Part shown: positions 39,890 through 47,329 of the stretch, one piece after another
How the letters are laid out: the number at the start of each line of letters is the position of its first letter
Position numbering within the stretch: position 1 is the first letter of the stretch
IMG/VR virus record: IMGVR_UViG_3300006990_004842
Coordinates: 1-64,000 of that record
Source of the DNA: a virus
Strand: one strand, 5' to 3'
DNA length: 64,000 bases
The notes under the pieces: model-generated
The model's database searches: none
What the model was told of the DNA's origin: nothing
The model's input: only the letters and a program-made list of their open reading frames with translations
Position numbers and translations under genes: made by a program

Positions 39890-40785
39890 TGAGGATTACC
39901 TGTAAATAGTTTTCTGATATTGCCACGGAATGTGTAATGTCCTACATGGCTAAGTGCTGTACGTGGATCTAAATAAACTTTACCACCCATTTGTTGCCAC
40001 AGTCTACAGAATGTGTAGTCCTCTGACAAATAACGTCTTGTATCAGGATCAATCATTGTGTCAAACAATGCATACATAAATGGTTCAAACTTTTGATCTA
40101 CGTTGATGTCATTGTTGTATTTCATCTCTGGGTGAGCATCAAACATTTGTTGTATAGTATCTTTACGGATACACATAAATCCTGTACCAGCATCTTTGAG
40201 TTCTATCAAGTTGTCTGTGATTTGAACCTGTGTTGTTTTTTCGCCTTTATCATTTTTCATAAAGTCAAAATTTACAACATAGTTTGAACTATGTCCCTCA
40301 ATAGTATTTTCATTCTCTTCTGGATTGGCTCTAGCCGCACCAATAATACTTTGCCAGTTAATTGCTTTTTTAGGATAAGCACCAACCACAACAGGTTTAT
40401 CATATGCTACCATGCGTAACATATCTTCAGGATTGAATTCAATGTCAGCATCAACAAAAAATAAATGTGTTGCTTCTTTGTTTTCCATAAAGAAACTTGT
40501 TAGTGTGTTTCTTCCTCTGGTAACTAAACTTTCATTTGCAAGTGTACTAACAGTATAAGGAATATCATACTTGCCAAAAAGAATAGCAAGTCTCATCATA
40601 CTTCTAAAGTAAGGTTCACCAATTTGTCCACCATAACAAGGTGTAGCAATAAAGATATGTTTTTGTCTTAATAATCCTACTGGTATTTCGATCTTTTGAT
40701 CAAGTAATTTATGCATTACAGATTCGTCATTCTTTGGGTTCTGTTTTGCAGGTGGTTTTTGTTTTGCTTTTTTCTTAGCCGGCAT
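39886..40785 (-). CDS. GT-A-type glycosyltransferase
   Basis: 299 aa. After a Lys/Pro-rich N-terminal tail (residues 1-20), FIATPCYGG, NESLVTRGRN and HLFFVDADIEFNPED (DxD 112-114) give the nucleotide-sugar site; DAGTGFMCIRK and SEDYTFCRLWQ contain the acceptor loop and base region. Similar proteins are common in marine T4-like phages. It lies upstream of the GT2 gene in one operon and after two tRNAs. Confidence 0.8.
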   Translation of the reverse strand: MPAKKKAKQKPPAKQNPKNDESVMHKLLDQKIEIPVGLLRQKHIFIATPCYGGQIGEPYFRSMMRLAILFGKYDIPYTVSTLANESLVTRGRNTLTSFFMENKEATHLFFVDADIEFNPEDMLRMVAYDKPVVVGAYPKKAINWQSIIGAARANPEENENTIEGHSSNYVVNFDFMKNDKGEKTTQVQITDNLIELKDAGTGFMCIRKDTIQQMFDAHPEMKYNNDINVDQKFEPFMYALFDTMIDPDTRRYLSEDYTFCRLWQQMGGKVYLDPRTALSHVGHYTFRGNIRKLFTGNPQ

Positions 40786-40846
40786 GTGTATGTCCTGTAA
40801 TTTATATCTATACTTAGTTAGTAATTACTATTGTTTAGTAGTAATC

Positions 40847-40936
40847 TGGCGGAGAGTGAGGGATTCGAACCCTCGATACAGTTACCCGTATAACACCTTA
40901 GCAGGGTGCCGCTTTCGACCACTCAGCCAACTCTCC
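40847..40936 (-). tRNA. tRNA-Ser (anticodon GCT)
   Basis: A class II tRNA with a long variable arm; acceptor stem GGAGAGT/ACTCTCC, loop TGCTAA with anticodon GCT reading AGC/AGT, GGTTCGAATCC T-loop, and CCA encoded. Confidence 0.93.
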
Positions 40937-40941
40937 GAAAT

Positions 40942-41016
40942 TGGAGCGGATACCGAGAATCGAACTCGGATCTAAACGTTGGCAACGTCTTGTAATAGCC
41001 GTTATACTATATCCGC
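40942..41016 (-). tRNA. tRNA-Gly (anticodon GCC)
   Basis: Acceptor stem GCGGATA/TATCCGC, anticodon loop TTGCCAA, GTTCGATTC T-arm and encoded CCA. Confidence 0.9.
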
Positions 41017-41023
41017 AACATAA

Positions 41024-41608
41024 TTATTTAACGAACGTGACCAAATTATTCTCATAAGTTTGGTTAGTATCTATTGTAGCATTAGATATGTGAATGTCAA
41101 GAGTTAATCTCAAGGTATTATTGTCAGGTACACGGACCTTGTGCTTGATATGACCACTGTGAATTATCAGTCTATTGTACATATTGTGAAAGTATTGGTC
41201 TTCTAAAAACAAGCCAGAGTTTTTATCTTTGTCTAATGGATTTAGAAACAATGTAGATGACACATAAAATGTATCATCATTAACACCAATAAAATCTTGG
41301 TGCTCAGAAACTTTACTGCCATGAGAAAAAATTGGCATGTCTGATTTTACTTTCTGAGATAATGTTGCACGTGGTTCATATTCTGTGAGATAATCTGTAA
41401 ACCAATGTTGCAATAAAAAAGTTTGTTGTAGAGTACCTTGTTTTACGGGCATGCCAAAATGAATATGTTTAGATTCTCCATATTCTTTGTAGTAATTAGT
41501 AAAATTTGCTTTGGTTTTAATCCACGTTTGTATGGATTCTAAATGTTGGGCAGGAATAGCATTGTCTATAATATGTACAGGACTATTTTTAATTTTTGTT
41601 TTAATCAT
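41024..41608 (-). CDS. Fe(II)/2-oxoglutarate oxygenase (prolyl-hydroxylase-like)
   Basis: 194 aa double-stranded beta-helix: H103-x-D105 (SEHQDFIGV), strand FYVSSTLFLNP, GLFLED, distal H156 (IKHKVRV) and R167 (TLRLTLDIHI). This layout matches phage 2OG oxygenases of the prolyl-4-hydroxylase type. It lies between the two tRNA pairs on the same strand. The target may be a protein, nucleic acid base or small molecule. Confidence 0.78.
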   Translation of the reverse strand: MIKTKIKNSPVHIIDNAIPAQHLESIQTWIKTKANFTNYYKEYGESKHIHFGMPVKQGTLQQTFLLQHWFTDYLTEYEPRATLSQKVKSDMPIFSHGSKVSEHQDFIGVNDDTFYVSSTLFLNPLDKDKNSGLFLEDQYFHNMYNRLIIHSGHIKHKVRVPDNNTLRLTLDIHISNATIDTNQTYENNLVTFVK

Positions 41609-41617
41609 AATCCTACC

Positions 41618-41693
41618 TGGTGGAGCCGACAGGGGTCGAACCTGCGACCTTCTGGATGCAAACCAGACGCTCTCCCAACTGAGCTACGGCCCC
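41618..41693 (-). tRNA. tRNA-Ala (anticodon TGC)
   Basis: Acceptor stem GGGGCCG/CGGCTCC, anticodon loop TTTGCAT, GGTTCGACCCC T-arm, CCA encoded. Confidence 0.93.
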
Positions 41694-41698
41694 GAATT

Positions 41699-41774
41699 TG
41701 GAGCTCGTAATCGGAATCGAACCAATGACCTACTGATTACAAATCAGTTGCTCTACCTGCTGAGCTATACGAGC
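41699..41774 (-). tRNA. tRNA-Thr (anticodon TGT)
   Basis: Acceptor stem GCTCGTA/TACGAGC, anticodon loop TTTGTAA, GGTTCGATTCC T-arm, CCA encoded. Confidence 0.93.
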
Positions 41775-41785
41775 ATAACAGTTTT

Positions 41786-41793
41786 TATTTATA
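41786..41793 (-). promoter_or_regulatory. late promoter octamer for the tRNA cluster
   Basis: TATAAATA on the minus strand, 11 nt before the 5' end of tRNA-Thr; it could drive all four tRNAs and the oxygenase between them. Confidence 0.55.
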
Positions 41794-41802
41794 GTTCAGT
41801 GA

Positions 41803-41970
41803 TTACCTTTCGTTTGGCTTTTTGGATACAAATTCATTTAGACGTTCGGCTTCTTTGAGTACGTCTTCAGTGGTAGGCATGTCCTCAGGATTTTTTGCTC
41901 TAGCCTGTAGGATTTCTCTTGCCTCGCGAACTAGATCAAGTCTAATCTCATATGGTGTTTTATTGGACAT
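41803..41970 (-). CDS. very small conserved protein, 55 aa
   Basis: MSNKTPYEIRLDLVREAREIL and TTEDVLKEAERLNEFVS form two amphipathic helices. This little protein is conserved in marine T4-like phages. AAAGGA lies 9 nt before the ATG. Function unknown; a protein-binding helical hairpin is likely. Confidence 0.72.
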   Translation of the reverse strand: MSNKTPYEIRLDLVREAREILQARAKNPEDMPTTEDVLKEAERLNEFVSKKPNER

Positions 41971-42046
41971 TTATTAATTTCCTTTACAAATTATTATAAA
42001 CATATTTATCAGTATCTAAATAATTAGTTAACACGAGCTTTAAGTT

Positions 42047-42054
42047 GATAAATA
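42047..42054 (+). promoter_or_regulatory. late promoter octamer
   Basis: GATAAATA, followed by a leader with AGGAGAG before the ATG at 42075. Confidence 0.65.
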
Positions 42055-42074
42055 GAACATCAACAAGGAGAGAA

Positions 42075-42281
42075 ATGCCTATAAAATTTAAGCCCTCACA
42101 AAAAACATTCGTAAAAGGACGAGGAACTAGAATTGAGCATTTCTACATCAAGAACACATCGACTAAAGAACTTATTGAGTACATCAATAAAGGTCAAAAA
42201 CCAAAAGTAAAACAAAAGTGTCGTAATGAACTCGATCGTAGAGGTGTAAATTTAGTTTGGGTTCCAGTAACGTCTGACTAG
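42075..42281 (+). CDS. small basic conserved protein, 68 aa
   Basis: Start at 42075 (MPIKFKPSQKTFVKG) is supported by AGGAGAG. Rich in Lys/Arg; STKELIEYINKGQKP and QKCRNELDRRG are helical, followed by a beta end. A conserved small protein of marine T4-like phages, probably nucleic acid binding. Its last 30 nt overlap the convergent SprT-like gene. Confidence 0.7.
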   Translation: MPIKFKPSQKTFVKGRGTRIEHFYIKNTSTKELIEYINKGQKPKVKQKCRNELDRRGVNLVWVPVTSD

Positions 42282-42650
42282 TTTGTATTCTAAACCGTAC
42301 GCCTCAACTTCACGTTGATCTCTGCCTTTGTGGCTTTTCCTAGATTCAAAAGTACACCCTTCTATAAGTTGTTTTGCATGAACTAATTCATGTGCAAAGG
42401 TCACAACAACTTCATCAAAGTCATACCTTTCGTATTCATAACCTATGTTGGTGCCTCTTGCTAATTCTATAATAATAGATTCGTTGTCTCCTAAACAATA
42501 ACCCATAGCACCATCCAGATGTTTTTCAGATCTTATTTCTATATCAACGTCGTGATCGATGTCTTTACACAGATGATTTAGAACATCTTGACCAAACTGT
42601 TCTAGTTGACGCTTCTGCTGGAGTTGTCCTGTAAAGAAAAAGTGAATCAT
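42252..42650 (-). CDS. SprT-like zinc metallopeptidase domain protein
   Basis: 132 aa. TFAHELVHAKQL carries the HExxH zinc site, and EVEAYGLEYKLV further on gives the third ligand candidate. SprT/Spartan-type enzymes cut proteins, in eukaryotes DNA-protein crosslinks. It overlaps the upstream PP-loop gene by ATGA. Role in phage development unknown. Confidence 0.75.
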   Translation of the reverse strand: MIHFFFTGQLQQKRQLEQFGQDVLNHLCKDIDHDVDIEIRSEKHLDGAMGYCLGDNESIIIELARGTNIGYEYERYDFDEVVVTFAHELVHAKQLIEGCTFESRKSHKGRDQREVEAYGLEYKLVRRYWNPN

Positions 42651-43711
42651 ATGTCTGTACCAATCCTATTAGAATTTTGTATATCCTTATCTTTGACATA
42701 GTCATTAAAAATTTCAAGCAAAGGTTCAAAGTTGTGAAACTTTGGAGCAAGTTGATACTGTCTTTTATTATACCAATCAGTTAGTTCATTGTACTTAACC
42801 AATGGTTTTCTGTACAGGGTATTAAAATAATCTAAATTGCCAGATTGTTTCATATAGTGTATACGAAGTAATTCAAAACCTGTTTCTTTTCTAAATGGTA
42901 CTTTGTATTCTGCCCAATCAAATGCTTTGTAATATTTTATTTTGTAATCATACTGATCATATCTAAACATTTTATCATTGAGCATGTAAGGCATTTCATG
43001 ATATTGTTTGATTACACGCATATTATTATAGTATGCAAGATATAAAATTTCACTACTCATATAGAAAGGGTCAACAATCAAATCTATATTATTTTTATTT
43101 GCAAAATTTAACCATGGCACATATCTTCTTTTATAAAGATCTTTATCCTGCTCGATCCTCATATCAGTAGATACTGGATTTGGTTTATAACCTGGAGGAT
43201 AACATTTGCCATCAAAGTAACCTATGTGTTGAGCCTCGCCACCTATTACAAATGTACTGTCATCTAAATTGTCTAATATGCATTTAGCCTGTGTTGCAAT
43301 TTGAGGACTGTTAAAATAATATTCCTTAGCAAAATCTAACACATGATTGTCTTCTATGAAATCACGCAAATCAAAATCAACGTATGTGTGGTCAGCACCC
43401 ATATGGTCTGCAAATATTTTACTAGATACTACATCGCCTGGGTTGACCACACTGTCGTCCCACATAAATCTAAAGGTTATACATTTTACATTATTACAGT
43501 ACCTATTAAACACATTAAAAGCAAACTGGCTGTCTATGCCGCCACTTAGTAACAATGTAATGGGTTTATCTTTGTAAGGTTCTAATGCTTTTTTGAAATG
43601 ATGTTGTATGTCATAATTGGTTGGCTCTTGTATATAGACGTTGGATACTCCTTCAGAAAAATCAAAAGAAAATGATTTAGAGTCACCAAAAGATAGAGCG
43701 TTTGTTGCCAT
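42647..43711 (-). CDS. asparagine-synthetase-like PP-loop ATPase
   Basis: 354 aa. ITLLLSGGIDSQFAF (about 52-66) is the PP-loop of the AsnB synthetase domain. CITFRFMWDD, TFVIGGEAQHIGYFDGKCYP and FYMSSEILYL follow in synthetase order. The N-terminal glutaminase domain of AsnB is missing, so it would use free ammonia or another amide donor, or amidate a sugar. It starts from a late octamer 6 nt upstream with no Shine-Dalgarno sequence. Confidence 0.75.
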   Translation of the reverse strand: MATNALSFGDSKSFSFDFSEGVSNVYIQEPTNYDIQHHFKKALEPYKDKPITLLLSGGIDSQFAFNVFNRYCNNVKCITFRFMWDDSVVNPGDVVSSKIFADHMGADHTYVDFDLRDFIEDNHVLDFAKEYYFNSPQIATQAKCILDNLDDSTFVIGGEAQHIGYFDGKCYPPGYKPNPVSTDMRIEQDKDLYKRRYVPWLNFANKNNIDLIVDPFYMSSEILYLAYYNNMRVIKQYHEMPYMLNDKMFRYDQYDYKIKYYKAFDWAEYKVPFRKETGFELLRIHYMKQSGNLDYFNTLYRKPLVKYNELTDWYNKRQYQLAPKFHNFEPLLEIFNDYVKDKDIQNSNRIGTDI

Positions 43712-43717
43712 ACAATG

Positions 43718-43725
43718 TATTTATT
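43718..43725 (-). promoter_or_regulatory. late promoter octamer (divergent pair, minus)
   Basis: AATAAATA on the minus strand, 6 nt before the ATG at 43711; divergent from the plus-strand octamer at 43738. Confidence 0.6.
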
Positions 43726-43737
43726 CTAGTAAAATAT

Positions 43738-43745
43738 GATAAATA
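43738..43745 (+). promoter_or_regulatory. late promoter octamer (divergent pair, plus)
   Basis: GATAAATA 47 nt before the subtilase ATG; the leader carries TGGAGC. Confidence 0.6.
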
Positions 43746-43792
43746 CTTATTAGAAATATCCATACATTTAGGACATTACTGGAGCAAATAAA

Positions 43793-45367
43793 ATGGCAAA
43801 ATATTTAATATCGTTAGATAGTGAAGTATATGCTGATAATGCGGCTGGTGCTACAGCCATTACTGATACGGGTGCATCAATTTACACTACGTTTAACTTA
43901 CCGTTAACGTATGAAATTGAAGCAACGCCAGAGCAAATGAACGACATCAGTAATATTACATTACAAGAATATTCAACACTTTCAACGCAAATTATACCTC
44001 AAGGTGCAACATTTAGTTTAGCACACTTGAATTACACTCAAGATCCGCAAGGAAACATTACGTATCAAAACGTACAAAATGGTGCAGGAGTAGATGTATT
44101 CTTGATTGATACAGGAATCAACCCATCTCACCAAGAATTTACAACTGCAAACATTTCCAACTTGTGGTCAAATTTTTCAGATGATAGCGAAATAGATGAT
44201 TACCTCGATGTTGTTGGGCATGGAACAGCAGTTGGAAGTTTAATTGCAGGTGGTAACATTGGCGCGGCTCCAGGCGCACAAATTCACAATGTTAAACTGT
44301 TTAATGCAGTTGACGGTAATGTCACTATAGGTCAAATTGTAAACAGTCTAGATGCTGTATATAACTATCACCAAAGCAATGATAACACAAAACCTAAAAT
44401 TGTTTGTACACCATGGGTAATCAGCCAAAACAGTTTTGTTGATGCAAAGATTCAACAGATGAATCAGAACAACATGATTGTTGTTGCATCAGCCGGTAAC
44501 AATGGACAAGACGTAAACATGTATTCACCAGCAGGAAATGATTTTGCAATCACTGTAGGTGCATTTAACAGCAGTAATGAAGTAACAACATTTACTAATG
44601 GTCCTACAACAGACGGTAGTAGTGGTTTTGTAAACTATGGTTCGGCACTAGATTGTTTTGCACTAGCAGTAGATATTAGTGTTGCTGATAGCAGTAATGT
44701 TGCAAACTATAATACGTCAACAGGAACAAGTTTAGCGGCAGGTATTGCGGCAGGTGCTCTTGCAGGTTATGCTCAACGTGATACTGATCTAAGTGCTCCA
44801 GAACTTAAAGAAAGATTCTTAGCAGAAGGTCACATGTGGGGAGTCAACGACTTAACATATGATAATGCCAATGTTAACTATAGCACAGTTTACAAATCAA
44901 TGGTAACAACCATAAGTAATCAAACACCAGTTTTGTTTGCAGAACAATCAGGTAGAATTAAAAACGTACAACATGGTACAACTACAACTTTTGATTTAGG
45001 CAAAGTTGCCAACTCTGCAGAAATTGCAGTACTAGACTTTGCTCCTTTACCACCGTGGATCAGTTTAGATGTAAACACAGGTATTGTGACAATTGATGGC
45101 ACTCATGCAGACTGTAGTGCAGATTTAGCACCAGGTGTATATATCTTTGCTGTCAAAGGCACAGTGTCACCTACAGCAGATTCTGCAGACAATGTTATTG
45201 TTGTTGAAGAATACAGTGTTGGTTTATATACAACAAATGAATCAGAAGTGGATGGCAGTGGTGACGGTGCAATCAGTTCATACTACTATGATAATAGTAA
45301 TAACGAATATGATGAAGTTGTAAACTATCAAGTTGCTCCTTCAAGTACACCATCATTTAAGCACTAA
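43793..45367 (+). CDS. subtilisin-like serine protease (S8) with beta-rich C-terminus
   Basis: 524 aa. A propeptide-like N-terminal domain (about 1-95) is followed by the S8 catalytic domain: Asp106 in VFLIDTGIN, His143 in VGHGTAVGSL, oxyanion Asn in SAGNNGQD (near 237) and Ser313 in GTSLAAG (Leu for Met, Gly for Pro). A C-terminal Ig/cadherin-like part (about 385-475, PLPPWISLDVNTG) and a Ser/Tyr-rich tail follow. No secretion signal, so it is probably virion-bound or acts inside the cell. It could process virion proteins or cleave host surface proteins. Confidence 0.88.
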   Translation: MAKYLISLDSEVYADNAAGATAITDTGASIYTTFNLPLTYEIEATPEQMNDISNITLQEYSTLSTQIIPQGATFSLAHLNYTQDPQGNITYQNVQNGAGVDVFLIDTGINPSHQEFTTANISNLWSNFSDDSEIDDYLDVVGHGTAVGSLIAGGNIGAAPGAQIHNVKLFNAVDGNVTIGQIVNSLDAVYNYHQSNDNTKPKIVCTPWVISQNSFVDAKIQQMNQNNMIVVASAGNNGQDVNMYSPAGNDFAITVGAFNSSNEVTTFTNGPTTDGSSGFVNYGSALDCFALAVDISVADSSNVANYNTSTGTSLAAGIAAGALAGYAQRDTDLSAPELKERFLAEGHMWGVNDLTYDNANVNYSTVYKSMVTTISNQTPVLFAEQSGRIKNVQHGTTTTFDLGKVANSAEIAVLDFAPLPPWISLDVNTGIVTIDGTHADCSADLAPGVYIFAVKGTVSPTADSADNVIVVEEYSVGLYTTNESEVDGSGDGAISSYYYDNSNNEYDEVVNYQVAPSSTPSFKH

Positions 45368-45377
45368 AAATTATATC

Positions 45378-45395
45378 AAGAATTTTTTAATTCTT
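45378..45395 (+). other. small hairpin after the subtilase gene
   Basis: AAGAATT-TTTT-AATTCTT, a 7-bp AT-only stem directly upstream of the terminator/promoter element at 45399. May help stop or process the subtilase mRNA. Confidence 0.35.
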
Positions 45396-45398
45396 TGA

Positions 45399-45446
45399 AA
45401 CCTCATTATAAATACTAGCAACAGTAAATTATAATGAGGTTTTTTT
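45399..45446 (+). terminator. terminator hairpin that contains the next gene's promoter and ribosome-binding site
   Basis: A perfect 13-bp stem, AACCTCATTATAA (45399-45411) with TTATAATGAGGTT (45429-45441), 17-nt loop, followed by a run of seven T (45440-45446) that ends at the ATG of the next gene (45447). The late octamer is inside the 5' arm and loop (45407-45414), and the GAGG ribosome-binding site is in the 3' arm. Confidence 0.8.
45407..45414 (+). promoter_or_regulatory. late promoter octamer inside the terminator stem
   Basis: TATAAATA. Transcripts starting from it (near 45420) lack the 5' arm, so the GAGG site at 45436-45439 stays free. Confidence 0.7.
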
Positions 45447-46475
45447 ATGGAACTTGACTTAACAACAAAGAACAATGTTTTTAATGCAGTTGGCTCTCAG
45501 GGGCAATGGTTTCAACACAGATGGGGTAAACGTTCTTACCCAAACTTAGAGCTCGACTTTGACGACGTAAAGAAAATTGTTTCTAAACTTGGCAAAGATG
45601 AATCTGTATATGCAAAATCAGTATACGGTGATTCCATGCAATGGGAAAACATTGCCGATTTAGCAAAGTTGTTAGGCGAAAAACTTATTATCACAACATA
45701 CGGTATGGCTGGCGAAGACCAAATAGAAGCCATTAATAAAACTGGTGCATTTGTGCATGTCATGTTAGATGGCATAGATGATTTATGTGGTAAAGTTTTT
45801 CTTAGAGCAAAATGGTCTAAGATAGATAAATTTATCGAAACATGCAATAACAGACTAATTGAGTTTTATGTGTATGAGCATAACAAACATCAAATTCCAG
45901 ATCTTATTAAGTACTGTCATAACAAAGACATTTTCCTAAAACTATCACCTGGCACAGCAAAAGATGCAGTTGGTAGTGCAATCATTGATCAAATGGGAGA
46001 GTGGCTATATGATGTTATGCCAGAGGCAGTAAACACAGACTTTAAGGGGCCTGGATATTGGACTGACGAACTTGAAGATTATGAAAATATCAAACCTATT
46101 GAACTTCAACGTAACACAGAAAATCACACATCATTAAGAACTTTTATGACCAGTCCTGAAGGACGAAGTGTGCTAGAAAAGCCACTGGTATCATCATTCA
46201 TTCCCAACGAAGATTATTTTGATGACTTTGCTGATGAGTACAAAGAAGAAACATCAGATAATTGCTATATTGCAGTGTCTGGTCATGTGTTTAAGAACCA
46301 TGAAGAATACACAATGTTTTCTCAAATGCTCTCACCTGATTGGGACGTATCTACCGAAACTTGTAAAACAGATGCAGTAACACATAATTTATTTGCACAA
46401 AAAGTTTTATGGTACGCCAAAAGATTCGATGAAGAATACATCAACGAAATCGAAATAGATAAAGTCTTTTCTTAA
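45447..46475 (+). CDS. radical-SAM-fold-like protein lacking the cluster cysteines
   Basis: 342 aa. YGDSMQWENIADLAKLLGEKLIITTYGMAG and FVHVMLDGIDD resemble the second and third strands of radical SAM barrels (the GGE-like motif and the substrate strand), but no CxxxCxxC lies in the N-terminal part. If the relationship is right, it is a catalytically dead or repurposed barrel. The C-terminal third (SGHVFKNHEEYTMF) is unique. Expression is likely controlled by the overlapping terminator/promoter element. Ends in a 4-nt convergent overlap with the PAAR gene. Confidence 0.5.
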   Translation: MELDLTTKNNVFNAVGSQGQWFQHRWGKRSYPNLELDFDDVKKIVSKLGKDESVYAKSVYGDSMQWENIADLAKLLGEKLIITTYGMAGEDQIEAINKTGAFVHVMLDGIDDLCGKVFLRAKWSKIDKFIETCNNRLIEFYVYEHNKHQIPDLIKYCHNKDIFLKLSPGTAKDAVGSAIIDQMGEWLYDVMPEAVNTDFKGPGYWTDELEDYENIKPIELQRNTENHTSLRTFMTSPEGRSVLEKPLVSSFIPNEDYFDDFADEYKEETSDNCYIAVSGHVFKNHEEYTMFSQMLSPDWDVSTETCKTDAVTHNLFAQKVLWYAKRFDEEYINEIEIDKVFS

Positions 46476-46759
46476 ACTAACCCAACGTATGTATTAGGAG
46501 ACCCTGTTGATACAGGGTGTCCACACGTGGCTAATGCGCCGATATGTGCAGGTGGTAATCCAGAACACCTAACTCTTGGAGCACCTTGTGCAATAAATGA
46601 AACTGTGTGAGGAGGTTCGCCGTGGGCTGATATTGCATCACCCAAAAGGCTTACAGGAATACCATTTACATTAACTCCAAAAGGAGGTATAGCACCAGGG
46701 CCAACAATGACTCCTAGTGTAACTAAATCTCCTATTTTTGAAATTGGTACGCCTGGCAT
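46472..46759 (-). CDS. PAAR-repeat tail spike tip protein
   Basis: 95 aa from the ATG at 46759 (MPGVPISKIGD), preferred because a late octamer lies 5 nt upstream. Repeats of the type G(x)VSLLGDAISAHGEPPH, CSGLPPAHIGALATCGHPV and GSPNTY are PAAR motifs, whose Cys/His bind a metal at the tip of the central tail spike. It sharpens the baseplate needle that pierces the outer membrane. A longer frame upstream exists but would run into the neighbouring gene. Confidence 0.9.
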   Translation of the reverse strand: MPGVPISKIGDLVTLGVIVGPGAIPPFGVNVNGIPVSLLGDAISAHGEPPHTVSFIAQGAPRVRCSGLPPAHIGALATCGHPVSTGSPNTYVGLV

Positions 46760-46763
46760 GCAA

Positions 46764-47087
46764 TTATTTATCTTCAGTAGAATCGGAGCCTTGCAACTCC
46801 ATCTTAACTTCTTGATCAATCATGTCTTTATAATCATTTGCAGTAAGTTCTAAACTCTCTGCCAGTGTAAATATTTCTCTTGTACTTAATATAAGTTCTT
46901 GAGATGGTGAGGTTAGTAAGAAAGGTAGTAAGACAACATCTTCTTGATTAACATAAACTACTTTAGGTCTATCAACAGTGAGATACTTTTTATCTTCATC
47001 AACACCATTTAGTTTACATATAATCTCTTGTCCGTTGTTAGTACGAATAGTAACAACTTTACCTATTAGGTCAACAACGTTGTACAT
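46764..47087 (-). CDS. Sm-like small beta-barrel protein, 107 aa
   Basis: GKVVTIRTNNGQEIICKLNGVDEDKKYL matches the Sm-like strand pattern seen in the 97-aa paralogue at 13133, and LPFLLTSPSQELILSTREIF matches its second half. It lies downstream of glutaredoxin in the nrdA operon and starts where the glutaredoxin gene ends. Binding partner unknown. Its 3' end contains the late octamer of the PAAR gene. Confidence 0.6.
   Translation of the reverse strand: MYNVVDLIGKVVTIRTNNGQEIICKLNGVDEDKKYLTVDRPKVVYVNQEDVVLLPFLLTSPSQELILSTREIFTLAESLELTANDYKDMIDQEVKMELQGSDSTEDK
46765..46772 (-). promoter_or_regulatory. late promoter octamer for PAAR gene
   Basis: GATAAATA on the minus strand within the end of the Sm-like gene, 5 nt before the PAAR ATG. 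Confidence 0.65.
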
Positions 47088-47329
47088 TAGATATCACCTA
47101 ATTTGCTAGTATCCAGTAATGCTTTGAACTCAGTGTAGCCGCCAATCTTTTCACCGTCAACAATAATTTGCGGAAAAGTTCTTGCTCCTGGAAATGTTTC
47201 CATTAGTGTTTCTCTGTCAAAGTCCTCGTCTAACATTTTGTATGTTAGTTCGTGTCCTTCTCTTTCTGCTAATGCTTTTGCCTGTACGCAAAAAGGACAT
47301 TGCGGTTTGCTGTATATTTCTACTATCAT
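47087..47329 (-). CDS. grx: glutaredoxin
   Basis: 80 aa: IVEIYSKPQCPFCVQAKAL carries the CPFC redox pair (residues 11-14), TFPQIIVDG the cis-Pro glutathione site, and GGYTEF the C-terminal GG. It presumably reduces the phage ribonucleotide reductase. It overlaps nrdB and the next gene by 1 nt each, giving the order nrdA-nrdB-grx typical of T4-like phages. Confidence 0.93.
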   Translation of the reverse strand: MIVEIYSKPQCPFCVQAKALAEREGHELTYKMLDEDFDRETLMETFPGARTFPQIIVDGEKIGGYTEFKALLDTSKLGDI

